Below, piece after piece: positions 34,545-45,997 of a stretch of 64,000 bases of DNA (the stretch's first letter is position 1; every line of letters starts with the position of its first letter). This stretch comes from Nematostella vectensis. Its lineage: Eukaryota; Cnidaria; Anthozoa; Actiniaria; Edwardsiidae. The position numbers were made by a program, and so were the translations under genes. The notes beneath the pieces are model-generated. The model was given only the letters and a program-made list of their open reading frames with translations. It had not been told where the DNA came from and ran no database searches. The stretch covers positions 3,236,699-3,300,698 of the forward strand of contig NC_064041.1 in NCBI RefSeq assembly GCF_932526225.1, read 5' to 3'.

Positions 34545-35150
34545 CTTTCAATTTACGAGCTAGAGGTTTCTATAGTTCTTTCTGTGTTTGTGTAAATCTA
34601 TTAATAAAGTCTTTGAATCTACGAAAAGCGTGATTATGAAATAATCAAATCTACATTTATGGCAGGGCCCCTAGGTTAAACACGCTAAAGCAACTTCAGA
34701 TTTATTGTCCATGTTTTGCTTGCTACATGCTGTCCAACTTTTAAGATTGATACCTGCTTTTGCTAATCATTGCTTTCGCGAATTGATAATAAAACAACAG
34801 GATTTGATAGTTTTCCCCTGCACGGAAACCCCGAAAACATGGAATTTTCATATCATAGCCGCCATCTTAGATTGTAAGCTGCGCTTGGGAGGAGAGAGGA
34901 GGAAAAATACGTGGTCAGGCATTTGATGAGATAGGGAAATGTAAAAACACGCTGAATAACTTCATTTATCTGCCTTGCTTCACATATCAGATATATTTTT
35001 TATTCGTTACCTGGTTTGCACACAGGCAGCCCAAGGCTACTATCAGTGGTTTATAAAAGTAATGTATGGGGAAATTTATATGTTAGGATGAAAAAATCCA
35101 TCGTGAAAATTAAAACTATAAACCTTTTGTTAGTCTTCCTTTATTTCAAT
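34545..35150. other. No feature recognised
   Basis: Unique-looking sequence with no exon, RNA or repeat that can be supported; part of it is mirrored at about 54640-54980. Confidence 0.4.
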
Positions 35151-35904
35151 AAAGCTGGAGATTCGATAGGTAAACTTCGAACACACTACTTCTAGCCCCG
35201 CACTCCCCCCCCTCCCAAAAAAAAAAAATTAAACAAGCCGCCAATCCAGCACCAAAATACTTTAAAATCCACCCACCTAATTCACTACTAGTCCACCTCC
35301 GTGAATTGTATAAACAAGATATTGATAAGATGCTCGAAGCAGGTGTCATAGAACCTGTGATCACACCTACAGACTGGGTGAATAGCATTGTTTTGTTATA
35401 GAAAATCAATGGTAAGGGGGAGATTACAAAGATAATGGTATGTTTCCCTTGACAAAGAAAGCTCATAGCTCACAACATTTGGAACACCATTTGGAAGGTT
35501 CAAGTTTTCCAGACTCCCATTTGGACTAGTAGTATCGCAGGATATTTTCCAAAGACAATTCGATATTCGTGTATGGGTCCACTGAAAAGGAGCAAGACCG
35601 TAACTTGACAAACCTTTTGGTGAAAATCCAAAAGGATTGTGTTCAATGCTAAAAAGCTTCAGATCAAGTGCAATGAAGTTAGTTTTTTCGGACACACATG
35701 GAGTCCGGAAGGGGTCCGCCCAGATAACAAGAAGGTGTCTGCGATCCTAGACATGGAAGCACCCAAGGACACTAAAAAACCTTCAGAGTCTCTTAGGCTT
35801 AGTCAACTACCTTACGAGTTATTCAGGGCATCTCGCCACCTTTACAGCACCCTAACGCGAGCTCACAAAGAAGGAAAGTGTATTCTTATGGGGCCCGACA
35901 CGAC

Positions 35905-36190
35905 TCAAGCAGGTGATTCGAGAAGGTGATTCAAGCAGGTGATTCGAGAAGGTGATTCAAGCAGGTGATTCGAGAAGGTGATTCAAGCAGGTGATTAGAG
36001 AAGGTGATTCAAGCAGGTGATTCAAGCAGGTGATTAGAGAAGGTGATTCAAGCAGGTGATTCGAGAAGGTGATTCAAGCAGGTGATTCAAGCAGGTGATT
36101 CAAGCAGGTGATTCAAGCAGGTGATTCGAGAAGGTGATTCAAGCAGGTGATTCAAGCAGGTGATTCGAGAAGGTGATTCGAGAAGGTGAA
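35905..36190. repeat. 13-bp minisatellite inside the Gypsy remnant
   Basis: About 22 copies of GTGATTCAAGCAG or GTGATTCGAGAAG in mixed order, inserted between the RT and RNase H parts. Not found at the mirrored place in the right arm, where this part of the element is deleted. Confidence 0.92.
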
Positions 36191-36430
36191 GATAGAGATA
36201 TCATCCTTAGGAGTACTTCGATATTTTGACCCTAAGGAAGAGACAGTCATACAGACCGATGCATCTCTGAAAGGTGTTGGCGCTGTCCTCCTACAAGATG
36301 GACAGAACCATAGTAATATCGAGCGCAAAGCCTTGGGAAATAAAGAATGTTAAAGGGCCTGATGTCCCATTTGGTGATACATTTTCCACAGACTATCACC
36401 TCAACCGGCACCGCCAAAGGGACAGCTACC

Positions 36431-36465
36431 TAGGTTAGGGTTAGGGTTAGGATTAGGGTTAGGGG
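36431..36465. repeat. Short interstitial telomere-type repeat
   Basis: About five TTAGGG-like units, one variant (ATTAGGG after GGTTAGG), within the Gypsy remnant. TTAGGG is the telomere repeat of most animals including cnidarians. It is too short to be a chromosome end. Confidence 0.7.
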
Positions 36466-37739
36466 CAGCTACCATCCACTAGCTGACTTACATCAGCAAA
36501 GTTGCAGCAAATAAGAGACCTGACCACTAGTGACCCAACTCTAAGCCAGATCAGAGACACCATTTACAAAGGATAGCCAGAGTCCAGAGAAAAGTGTCTA
36601 AGTATGGAATTTTTCTCGAGGGATAGAGCATTATCATACCACCTACCCAATTACTAAGGATGCTATAAACCTTGTAAATACCTGCCAGGCATGTCAGAAA
36701 CACTAACGACACAACCCGAAGCAACCAATCTTACAGCCAGAACCACAAAGTTACCACTGGCAGAAGGTGAGCTCTGACCTATTTGTTTACAAAGGGAAAA
36801 ATTACTTTCTTGTAGCAGACCAGTACAGTAAGTTCTCAATAACAAGGAAGTTAAGAGTGCCGTGGGAATCACCACCTCCCTTGTTGTTATCAACCCCTTG
36901 AAGAGCATATTCTCAGATCATGGTATCCCAGCACAGCTGTTGTCAGATGGAGGACCACAGTAAAGCTCAAATAAGTTTGAACATATCCTCTGCTCACCAC
37001 ATTATGCACAGTCAAATGGCTTTGCTGAACGAATGGTCTAGACAGTAGGAATGTGATGAGAAAAATAAAGATCCCTACCTTAGCATTAGCCTAAAGCCAC
37101 CAGCAGAGTTGCTGACAAACCGAAAATTCAGAACAACACCTCCAATGGCACAGGGCCCTCCCTAACCAGAAAGAAAACCTCCACAGACGCCAGTTAAATC
37201 AGGAACAGAATTACAACCGCACTGCAGGACCAAGTCTGACACCATTTGAACCTGGACAGCCTGTACGTAAGTTCAACCACCACTCAAAGACATTGCAAGG
37301 GGCAGTAGTTAAGCCTGCTAAAGAGCCGCGGTCGTACAAAGTGTGAAACAAGAAAACCGAAGATGTGTATCGCCGCACAAGGTCTCAGCTATGTATCATC
37401 ACCACTTCGCTTCAGCTGAAAGTCTTCCTGTCCGACCGCCTGATGTAACCACACCGCTCGACATTCTGGATTTCGCAACCCATGCGATTGGTCCAGCGGC
37501 TACTGGTTACACAATGAGATCTAGAGCCCCAGACATCCTGGATATTTAAATTAACACTGGTCACACGTTATATAATAATAGAAATTTATTATTGTTGATG
37601 TTTGCCAAGCTCCTTGAACATTATAAAGAGGGGGATGTTACATTACCAGCATGTATTACGTTCTTCATTATGCTAATTTGAACATGTGTTAATCAAAGCG
37701 AGACTCAAGAATTAAACCCTGTTTTAGTTCATGAAATTC

Positions 37740-37795
37740 GACAAATAACTAACGCTTTGTGATTCTGAGGTAAATGCCGTGCTTAGGGGTTATCG
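37740..37795 (-). repeat. Solitary inverted copy of the exon-13-derived unit
   Basis: On the - strand it reads CCTAAGCACGGCATTTACCT and then CAGAATCACAAAGCGTTAGT. The CAGAATCACAAAGCGTTAG part is identical to the coding exon, closer than the tandem units. Mirrored at about 53345-53402. Confidence 0.75.
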
Positions 37796-37799
37796 TAAA

Positions 37800-39228
37800 G
37801 CGCAACAACGCTGTTTCACAGAGTTGTTCAATATACCTTTTCAACCTCGTGTTGATTTATAACTTGTCTACACCACGTCTACGCAGACCATCTAGTTTTT
37901 GTACAGTTTGTCTGTAGTCTTCCTAGTTATATCAGTTTGCACCGGTAATCTTATTAACTGAGTATTTTGTAAATGAAAACTACACATATTCACACTGTCA
38001 CTCTATCGAGGTCAACCCCCCTATCAAGGGAGCTTGACTCGAGTTGATTCCATTCTTCCTGAATTCGTACCTGGTGTGTCTAAGGCAAAAGTGATTCCCC
38101 ACTTCCGGTTATGATTTCAAAAATAACATTACCCAGGGAAGAGTTTTACACAATTTTACCATGCACATGGCTCCATTTCGTTGTTGAATCAAAAGATAAT
38201 ACAATAATAATATATAAATTATTATTAAATAATAATAAATGTTTCAAAAGAATGAATAAATCATTCAAAAAGATGAATATTTCATTTAGTCCATGTCACC
38301 ACAAGCCTCCACAATAAATGAAACACGTAAATAAAAATAGAAATGAAATTTAATAACGTAACTAAATAAAAAATAGAACATTTATTAAAATTTTTAAGTT
38401 TTTCGGTGGTCAAAATGTAAGCAAGAACGCAGGGAAATGTCCAGAAAGCCATATGTAACAAAAAATAATGCCCCCTTCCCCCTATGTCACTGACCCAAGC
38501 TCCTAACGATCCAGCGAAAAGCTACATCCGCCCGTGATATGAGTAGTACTACAAGAAAAGCTCTCGTAAGCGACCATCCTTAGGGACTTGAAATTGTGAT
38601 GGTTACAGATCTGGCAGTTTACGAGAGCCAATCACGCCGCCATTTTAAGCTCCCGCTCAACGAGACGCAAAGAATCCATTTCCATCGGCTAATTCAAACG
38701 AGTAACCACGATATATTCAATGAAATATCGTTAATCAATAACGTATCAGACAACTGTCGTAGATAATTATTTTGGGGTTTTCTTGGGAATAAATAGCTGT
38801 ATTTAAAATAGGGAGTGGCTGATGGACATTCTTTTAAAAAAAACAAATTAAAACTTTGTTGGTGGTTTAAAATTGTGATCACTCAGGAGCTGGTCGCTTA
38901 GACTTCCACTGAAGTTGTATAAGCAAGAGATATAAGCAAGTTAATTTTTGTTCTCGGCAATTATGTTATATCCTTCAACACAGCGCACCTGCAAAAGCTT
39001 TTCTAGCCCCGCAAAGGTTAATAAAGTGTCTGTTAGCCGCCATTTTGTCATCATAACAAAGCGGAAAGCATTTACTGATTTGGAGAAGCTGCCGCGATAT
39101 TTTCAACTGAATGGGGAAATGAAATACGATAATTTATTTTCAGGTGGATATTTTGAGATATTTTCCCCAAAAATGTGTCTACCGATATTTGGAGAAACGA
39201 TGACAAAGGTGTGGCTTATAAGAGCTCT
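37800..39228. other. AT-rich intergenic region, no gene seen
   Basis: Contains AT-rich low-complexity sequence (about 38170-38400) and a non-coding region between 38480 and 38920 with old-repeat character. Mirrored at about 51920-53340. No exon can be supported. Confidence 0.5.
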
Positions 39229-39663
39229 TTAAATATCCTTATCGTCGCCCTCATCTCGTTCATTGAGCAAACTATAATAGCTAACATCGACTTTGAACGT
39301 CTTGAAATCCCCGTGAAAGCTGATGATGTAAGTCGCAAGTGCTAAGAGTGAGACGAGTTCGAGAAGAGCTCCTCCCACATGGATCGCATAGCCATCTTCG
39401 CCCTTCTTCCAGTGCGACTCAAAGCCCACGTTATCATGTCTGTTATACTTGTTATGACAAAACGTCTGTAAAACTACAAAGCTTAAAGACGATATACTAT
39501 AGATGACTGAAATGAACATGCGCAGTAGAAATATTCCATTCGATGCGCGTCCAACATGGGCGATCTTGTATGTCAAGATGGTATTGAAGGCCAAACACGG
39601 AAATCCGCCGATGTAGATGAAGCTGCTTGCCACATAGTGTAAAATCTGGCTTCGGTCGGCGTG
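39229..39663 (-). CDS. DRAM-like left copy, exon 2
   Basis: Starts HADRSQILHYVASSFIYIGG after a TCGACAG acceptor, carries helices 4-6 and ends ...GDDKDI. The open frame runs further upstream, but that part is intron: the in-frame Met there is not needed and the acceptor phase fits exon 1. Confidence 0.82.
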   Translation of the reverse strand, partial: HADRSQILHYVASSFIYIGGFPCLAFNTILTYKIAHVGRASNGIFLLRMFISVIYSISSLSFVVLQTFCHNKYNRHDNVGFESHWKKGEDGYAIHVGGALLELVSLLALATYIISFHGDFKTFKVDVSYYSLLNERDEGDDKDI

Positions 39664-40636
39664 CTGTCGATTAAGAAACAAACGGGGACCTTCAGCTATT
39701 TTTGTAAACCCCAAAACAAGCAATAATGATTGGAAGCTATTCACACTCGACTCGAGAGCCGTATTCAAGCCGAGAGATTTATTAGAGAGCCGTGTTCAAT
39801 ATAGATGCATGCATATTAATACCCAATCAATAGTCTTTATTTTTTACAAAAGGTACATTTTTTTAGCCCAATCTTCTTGATTTGCTGATTTTACAACGTT
39901 TTCACTAAGACACAAGTGCAAAGGTAATTTTACCAATTCTCACTGAAATGCAATAGAAAGCAAAATAGAACGCAACTGGTTGATTTTCTTGTGCTTGTAC
40001 TTGCGCTTGTTTGACTGACTAGTTCTAACTTGTGTTGCGCTTGCGCTTGTATTTGCAAAGAGCAAAGATATATAACATAACATATAAAGATAACAATAAA
40101 ATAAATATAACAAAGAGCCACCGTACTGGAGTTATTGGTCTGGGCCGGGTACCTAGAAAGCAGGCTAGCGCTTACCCAGGGATACGTAAATGTCCTTTTT
40201 AACCGATCAAATGGCAAGCCGTTCTTATCGCGGGCTAAGCGCTAACCTGCTTGCTAGGAACCAGCCTGTTTTACAAGAAACTTACCGTCGGTGACGCATA
40301 GCGGAAAGTAGCGACCGCTGACACACCAAATAGCAAAAGCACACCACTAGTGAGAGCACCATTGTTTAACGCCCGCCATGCGACCAATCCTTCTTCTTTA
40401 GCAATCGTGCTGACGTGTACGTGATACAGGGATATCAACAGCAGTGTTGCTATGACATCAAGTATGAGAACGAGGCTGAATATAGAGCCACCTGGCTCGT
40501 AAGCGGCGGTCAAACTGATCTTGGGGAACAGCGGGTGAACCTGACCTAGAGCCACGGCGCACGAGTATGAGACGACAATACTGGTCAGCAGTAGACTGCA
40601 TGAGATCGCGGGCAGCCAGCGAACAAAGGCTAACAT
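39229..40636 (-). CDS. DRAM/Frag1/Sfk1-family membrane protein, left copy
   Basis: Two exons on the - strand: 40286-40636 (117 codons) and 39229-39663 (144 codons plus stop), joined in phase 0 (donor ACG|GTAAGT, acceptor TCGACAG|CAC) to give 261 residues, similar to vertebrate DRAM proteins. Six hydrophobic segments fit membrane helices: about 8-30, 51-72, 92-111, 125-147, 161-184 and 211-233. Family-like features are the GQVHPLFPKISLTA loop after helix 1 and the HW-x5-GY-x2-H-x6-E string at 201-219. The C-terminal tail is acidic (NERDEGDDKD). DRAM relatives act in lysosomal or plasma-membrane processes such as autophagy; the role here is not shown. The inverted copy at 50603-51919 differs at ten residues. 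Confidence 0.85.
40286..40636 (-). CDS. DRAM-like left copy, exon 1
   Basis: Begins MLAFVRWLPAISCSLLLTSI and ends FRYASPT at a GTAAGT donor. Helices 1-3. The start codon is 100 bp from the 25-bp minisatellite. Confidence 0.85.
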
Positions 40637-40700
40637 GTTGACTTTCGCAGGCGCAAAACTCTACAAGATCGTCAACCTACGTTAGAAAAATCATCAATGT

Positions 40701-40709
40701 ACTATATAT
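40701..40709 (-). promoter_or_regulatory. Possible TATA-like element of the left DRAM-like gene
   Basis: A TATATAG word on the - strand about 70 bp before the ATG, conserved at 50531-50537 in the right copy and lying between the ATG and the minisatellite. Tentative. Confidence 0.3.
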
Positions 40710-40737
40710 TTCAACGTCGCATTTTTTTACTCGCGCG

Positions 40738-41148
40738 CAATTACCGCTCATACAGTCGCGCACACTTCTCGCTCATACACTCGCGCACACTTTCCGCTCA
40801 TATACACGCGCACACTTCTCGCTCATATTCACGCGCACACTTCTCGCTCATATTCACGCGCACACTTCTCGCTCATATACACGCGCACACTTCCCGCTCA
40901 TACACTCGCGCACACTTCCCGCTCACACACTCGCGCACACTTCCCGCTCATACACTCGCGCACACTTCCCGCTCACACACTCGCGCACACTTCCCGCTCA
41001 CACACTCGCGCACACTTCCCACTCACACACTCGCGCACACTTCCCTCTCACACACTCGCGCACACTTCCCGCTTCTTCCCTCGCGCACACTTCCCGCTCA
41101 TACACTCGCGCACACTTTCCGCTCACACACTCGTACACACCCCCGCTC
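40738..41148. repeat. 25-bp minisatellite upstream of the left DRAM-like gene
   Basis: About 16 units of TCGCGCACACTTCCCGCTCA plus TACAC, with variants. Starts about 100 bp from the ATG. The right arm has the same array, longer (49885-50507). The 155-codon ORF over it is a repeat artefact. Confidence 0.93.
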
Positions 41149-42624
41149 GTCTTTTGGGCAGTAAATTAATCGTAATTGAATAGTGTTTGATTGGTTTGTA
41201 TTGTTCAAACAATGACTTATTAGTTGTGTGCCTTGAGTGTATCGCTACGAGGGAAACCCTTGTCATTCCCATGAACGTTAACGTTAACGGATAATATAGC
41301 TTTAGAAACCGCCTAAAAGACAATGGCAACTTATTATTTATATCTTTAGTTTATTTTTCGACATGGTCCAGTCTTTTTTACTAAAAAGGCAAACTTGCAC
41401 AATACAATTCGTTAAGAAATCACGCATTTTTTTTAGACATTTTTCTAATGAAAACAATCAGTCAATCGCAATCAATTCTCAGGGCACGCAACCGATCTGT
41501 TCCTATTTATGTGCTAAAATGCCTTACCATTACTGGCTGGGAAAAAAAGGAATGGATATTTTTTTCCAGCAATTTTTAAAATGAATATTTTCGACATCAG
41601 AACATATTCAAACGGCAAAATACGCCATTTTAACGTGTTTCGGGAATGGGGGTTCGTTGTTTGCCCTTTGTCCTCCTTGGTCCGGGCTAGAATTAAAAAG
41701 ACGGCTAGCATTTACAGATCTAGCAAAAAGCCAACAGCATAGGAAAAGCAAGTGTTGATTTTTTGCTCATTTATTGTGGTTTTTAATATTTTTCTTTGTC
41801 GATACAAAGGTGTTTGCCAAGAAGTTATTTACTCAAAGCGTCATTGCACTGCTGGCTGTTCGGACATTATCTTGTTTTAAATCTTTCGAATTTTTAAAGT
41901 AGAATTAAGCCTCTGGATATAAATAACTTAATATATTCGGTTGTCAGATGAAAGTTTTTCGCTCCACTTATTTGGGTAGATGGCCATAACCATGCATAAT
42001 TTGTTTGAAGATCACAAGGTACACGTCACCAAAAACAGCTAAATAAGTTTTCATTAGTAGAGGGAATAAATAGATCAATAAACATACATTCAGACGTACT
42101 AATAACTGGAACATTAGTCAAGTAAAGATTACGGTATATCCATTGTGCATTTGCTTAAACGGGCTAGAAGTAATACAATAATCAAAAATACATGGTTATA
42201 GTGTTTCCACTATTTTGTTCTCCACAAATCGTATGTCATTCTATGATATTATTACCAATGACTTAGGATAGGCGAATGATGGCGTTGACAGTCGGACGGG
42301 AGACTTGCTGCAGTGAGCACAGCGGGCTACTCACAAATATTAATGTTTGATCCTTAGAAGCAATCATGAGCTTGAAAATGGGCTTTGTTTTTTGTTCTTT
42401 TTTTGTTTACTCACCTCATGGTAGTCCTCAAATATTCAACAGAACTAGGGCACTCTTATACCAAACTTCTTTAGGTGCTATCCTGAGGCCAACTTAACAC
42501 CAATATGGGGCTTGGCGAATATGTTAAATTGTCAAAATATGTTAATGAGTTAAGAATTCTATTAGTTGTTGTAAATGGTTCACGCTTGGAATGTTCACAA
42601 CAAACTATTGCAGCTCCATTGTAT
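41149..42624. other. Left-arm inner end, no gene seen
   Basis: Non-coding sequence mirrored at about 47942-49884. Short ORFs here do not resemble proteins I know. The homology to the right arm ends at a CTCCATTGTA word at about 42614-42623. Confidence 0.6.
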
Positions 42625-43245
42625 AAGTAGAAAGACTACAAGCAAGCTGTAGAATAAATGCTTTCCAACGTAACAACGTGCAGTTGGAAAGCGTTTTCAT
42701 TACGGTTCTGAGTATGTGTTATCACATTACGTAATCTTTTGTTTAAATATAACAACTATTTTATATTTTGTAATATTACGTAACTACTTTAGCACTACAT
42801 ATCGTATATACGATAGAGATATGATAATTATTTCATCTCGCATGTTGGACGCTAGTACCACTGTGTAAACAAACTTCATGGTATATTAGATTAAGGCCTT
42901 AATCCTCGAGGCTATATAATCAACGCATTCGATCGAGGAATACGTTTCCGGGTTTTTTGCCTATATGGTTTTATCCGGGTTTTCGTATCGGGCGTGTGAT
43001 TTTGAAGTTGTATTTTCATAAGATTATTGATATTTTTGAATTGTGTAATTGCACTTGCACTTAAGTAATATGTTAGGTATTACAATTTTTAAGTTAAGAA
43101 TATTTTCTGCATTGTATTTATATACCACGTTTAATTTCTAATAAAATGTGTAGTGGTACCAGTTCGCAGGCACCCAGCACGAGTCACACACATATGGTGT
43201 TCTGTTGTTTTTGCTCCTAGGCGTGCGGCTACCAAAGGGTAGTAT
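42625..43245. other. Start of the spacer between arms, no feature seen
   Basis: AT-rich unique sequence outside both arms; no gene or repeat can be supported. Confidence 0.45.
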
Positions 43246-43482
43246 CGCCCCATGACAGGTAATCCGGAATCCATGAAAAAATGAGATATGGGATCCGGAA
43301 TCCATGAAAAAAATGAGATATGGAATCCGGAATCCATGAAAAAATGAGATATGGAATCCGGAATCCATGAAAAAATGAGATATGGAATCCGGAATCCATG
43401 CTGCTGGGATCCGGAATCCACGAGAAAAAACCCACATGGAATCCGGAATCCAGAACCCTATTGGAGAACCTGTCATGGGGCG
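43246..43482. mobile_element. Short element: 15-bp inverted ends around a minisatellite
   Basis: CGCCCCATGACAGGT at 43246-43260 is the exact reverse complement of ACCTGTCATGGGGCG at 43468-43482. Between them lie five or six units of about 31-33 bp containing GGAATCCGGAATCCATGAAA. AGTA occurs just outside both ends (43241-43244 and 43484-43487) and may be a target duplication. It resembles a minisatellite-bearing non-autonomous DNA element. Minus-strand ORFs repeating 'FRIPYLIFSWIPD' are artefacts. Confidence 0.7.
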
Positions 43483-43849
43483 AGTAGTAATGAAAAACGA
43501 GATTGTCTGCGTAGGCGTGTAGACAAGGTAGTACCTTATTACACTTAATTTTCAAAAACGTAGGAAGAAACCACCGGACAGCCTCTATCTGCTGGTGTGC
43601 GTCGGACCATGTGGTCTGCGTCGACAGTTGATTAATTAATAAAACCTTTAAAAGAAAAAGTCGACAACAACGCAGATTTATGTTTTTTAGAACGATATGT
43701 CGGCAGGCCAATACCTGCCTTCTTCAGGTTATAAATGAGTTACAATGGCATGTTATAGCTAGTATATGTACAAAGTTTATTGATGATTAACTAACAAAAA
43801 GTAAAAATAGTAATTGAGTAAGGAGTGACTTATGGAAGATGGTAAATAG

Positions 43850-44520
43850 GGTGGTGTGGATTACTAAGTAGCTAAACGGTTTCTTCACGCCTGTTGAGGC
43901 CACCGAGTTCAAGAGTGCCAGCGCAAGCTATCAGTGTGGCTTCTCTTGCTTTGCGGATGGAGTCGCGGTTATTTCTTATTTTTTCAATAGGTATGAGCTC
44001 TATGTCAGAAGCGGAGTGGTTAGGATTTAGAAAGTGTTCAGCGGCGTGGGTTGGTATGGATCGAGATTGGGAGTCTACAGTTCTGCGGTGGCAACGCGTA
44101 GGATTTGTCTCTTGAGAAAAGCGGGTTTATAGCCACGCTTGAGGAGGTAGTTGGTGAGTTCATTGCAGCGGTTATTAAAGCTTTCTTCTGTAGAACAAAT
44201 GCGGCGATTACGGAGGGCGAGGCTACAGGGGATGGCCTTTTTGGTGTGATGAGGATGGCAAGATGAAAAAAGAAGGTGTTGGTGTTTGTCAGTAGGTTTG
44301 GAGTAGAGGTCAGTTTCGATTTTACTATTAACAAGGGAGACATTAACGTCAAGGAAAGGTACATTGTTATAGGAGTGGGGGCTTGTAAATTTAATGGTGG
44401 GATGTAGATTGTTAAGATAATCTACAAAAGCGTTCAATTTGTTTAGACCCTCAGTCCATACAACAAAAATATCGTCGATGTATCTTATAACGGTTCTTAA
44501 CTTCAGGAAGGTCGGCGTTT
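43850..44520 (-). mobile_element. Penelope-like element fragment
   Basis: On the - strand: RYIDDIFVVW (about 44475-44505, the YxDD catalytic box in Penelope form), LNNLHPTIKFT, FLDVNVSLVNSKIETDLYSK, HQHLLFSSCHPHHTKKAIPC, SLALRNRRICS, and farther on LGGLNRREETV near 43870-43900. These are the palm/thumb RT region and distal end of Penelope-like elements. Frameshifts after 44075; no complete ORF. The 43700-43850 part downstream may be its 3' end. Confidence 0.82.
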
Positions 44521-45208
44521 AATTAATGTAAGATATTTAGTTGTCAAAGATGACGTTGATCTATATTTCGTTATTTTCCTCCGTGACAAGTCCCCCCTTT
44601 TTAAACTCGTTTCAGTCCCTGAAACGCATAAGACGGGTAAGACCGTCCTACAAAACTACAAATCAGCGAAGCTTAATTACTCCTAAGCATCAACTAAATC
44701 AACAGGTAATAGCTGATAGTTACGTGGGTGAAATAATGTTCATTTGTCCATTATGTATTTCCTATATAGTTCTTTTTTTTTGGTTATGCCCTTATTGTTT
44801 GAAATAATAAGAGTAATATATGATTGTCCATATCCGTAATCGTGTCCGTTAATACTTGCATGATCCGTTGACTTGTTTGTATTGTGTACTTGGTTGTCCT
44901 GGCGCGCATTTAGTTTTTGTCGGTTGCTCTCACGTCTTGTTGAAGCTGCACTTGTTCTTGTGTTTTAGTGATCTCTTGTAAACTTGATGTTTTCTTGCTT
45001 TTTGATGATTGGCTCCGGTTTCTTTTTGTTTCCCTGGTTTTTCTTTGAGTGTTTCATTCTCTGTATCTTTCCTCTTTTTGAGTTTAATAAGACAGTTTGG
45101 GCTTTTTGATTCTTTTGAGGTTACACTTGTGGCACGTGGCAGGCACGTGGCGTTTACTGTACGTTGGCTGGTAATCACGACTGACAGCGTAATGAAGAGG
45201 ATCGTGAC
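44521..45208. other. Spacer sequence, nothing recognised
   Basis: No gene, RNA or clear repeat visible between the Penelope and LINE fragments. Confidence 0.4.
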
Positions 45209-45997
45209 ATGACATTTGAAGTTAAAACAGCTAGCTTGTCAATGTATGCTGATGACCATCAGCTCTATGTAAAAGGGGGAACAGCTGAGTGCGTGGAACA
45301 AATTTTGAACGAAGAAGGACATAAGATATCACAATGGTATAAAGATAATTTCCTCAAAGGGAACTATGATAAATATAGCTTGATGTTGCTAGGCAGAAAA
45401 AATAGAAATAAAGACAACCTATCTATACAGGTTAAGATTGATGAAGAAATAATTAAATCGTCTACTGAAATGAAACTGCTAGGAGTGACTCTTGACGATA
45501 AGCTGAACTTTAGTCTTCATATCAGTGAAATATGTAGGAAAGCAAGCCAAAAAGTTGGTGTGTTGGTAAGGCTTAGAAATCTAATCCCAGTAGACGCCAA
45601 ATTACAACTTAAGAAATCAGCAATTTTACCCAATCTCACATATTGTCACACGGTATGGCACTTTTGTAAAGCCGCTGATGCTAGAAAGTTAGAGAGAGTC
45701 CAAGAGAGGGCTCTACGCGCAATATTTAATAATAGAACTGACACTTATGCTGAACTTTTAAGGAGAGGGCGATTGTCAAGCTTAGAGAATAGAAGATTAC
45801 AAGACATTCTTATATTAATATACAAAGTTAGAAATTCCCTAGCTCCTGAGCATATTCAAAGTATATTTTTTCAGCAAGACAGGAGTTACAACTTGAGGAG
45901 CGATTTTCCTGTTCCAAGATTTAATACAATCACATATGGTAGACACAGCATAAGGTTTCTAGGCCCCTATATTTGGGGTAAAATAAGTCAGGAACTA
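45209..45997 (+). mobile_element. 5'-truncated LINE reverse transcriptase fragment
   Basis: A long open frame begins at the catalytic box: SLSMYADDHQLYVKG, followed by WYKDNFLKGNYDKYSLMLLG, KLLGVTLDDKLNFSLHISEI, PNLTYCHTVWHFC and LERVQERALRAIFNN, ending in IRFLGPYIWGKI. This is the C-terminal half of a CR1/Jockey/L2-type RT, unusually free of stops, so fairly young. The frame runs on into the SINE, so the last ~55 residues of the ORF are not LINE-encoded. Confidence 0.88.

Larger units (their letters stand above)
35150..37560 (+). mobile_element. Degraded Ty3/Gypsy-like retrotransposon pol
   Basis: Pieces appear in pol order on the + strand. RT: FGRFKFSRLPFGL at about 35485-35525 and KLQIKCNEVSFFGHTWSPEG at 35645-35710. 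RNase H: FDPKEETVIQTDASLKGVGA at about 36220-36285. Integrase: QACQKH-type zinc end, a DLFVYKGKNYFLVADQYSKF core at about 36775-36840, and SPHYAQSNGFAERMV at about 36995-37040. Many stops and frameshifts; no LTRs recognised. It sits in both arms, so it predates the inverted duplication. Confidence 0.85.
13287..42624 (+). repeat. Left arm of a large inverted duplication
   Basis: From the 43-bp array through P450 exons 4-13, the 56-bp repeats, the Gypsy remnant, the DRAM-like gene and the 25-bp array, the same order appears inverted from 47942 to the window end. Left-only parts are P450 exons 8-10, the LINE, and the central Gypsy section with its 13-bp array. Exons 1-3 would lie beyond the right edge if they are duplicated too. 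Confidence 0.88.

Noticed and set aside
36431-36465. Chromosome end
   Set aside because: Only about 35 bp of TTAGGG-like sequence, flanked on both sides by retroelement DNA.
39664-39768. Using the upstream Met of the 179-codon frame as a separate protein start for DRAM-like exon 2
   Set aside because: The TCGACAG acceptor joins exon 1 in phase and restores a family-like 261-residue protein; the upstream stretch is intron.
40697-41164. 155-codon ORF rich in H, S, R, T upstream of the left DRAM-like gene (and similar ORFs at 50136-50613)
   Set aside because: It follows the 25-bp minisatellite in all frames; no non-repeat coding signal.
43131-43711. Minus-strand ORFs repeating FRIPYLIFSWIPD
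   Set aside because: Translation of the 31-33-bp minisatellite in the TIR-flanked element.
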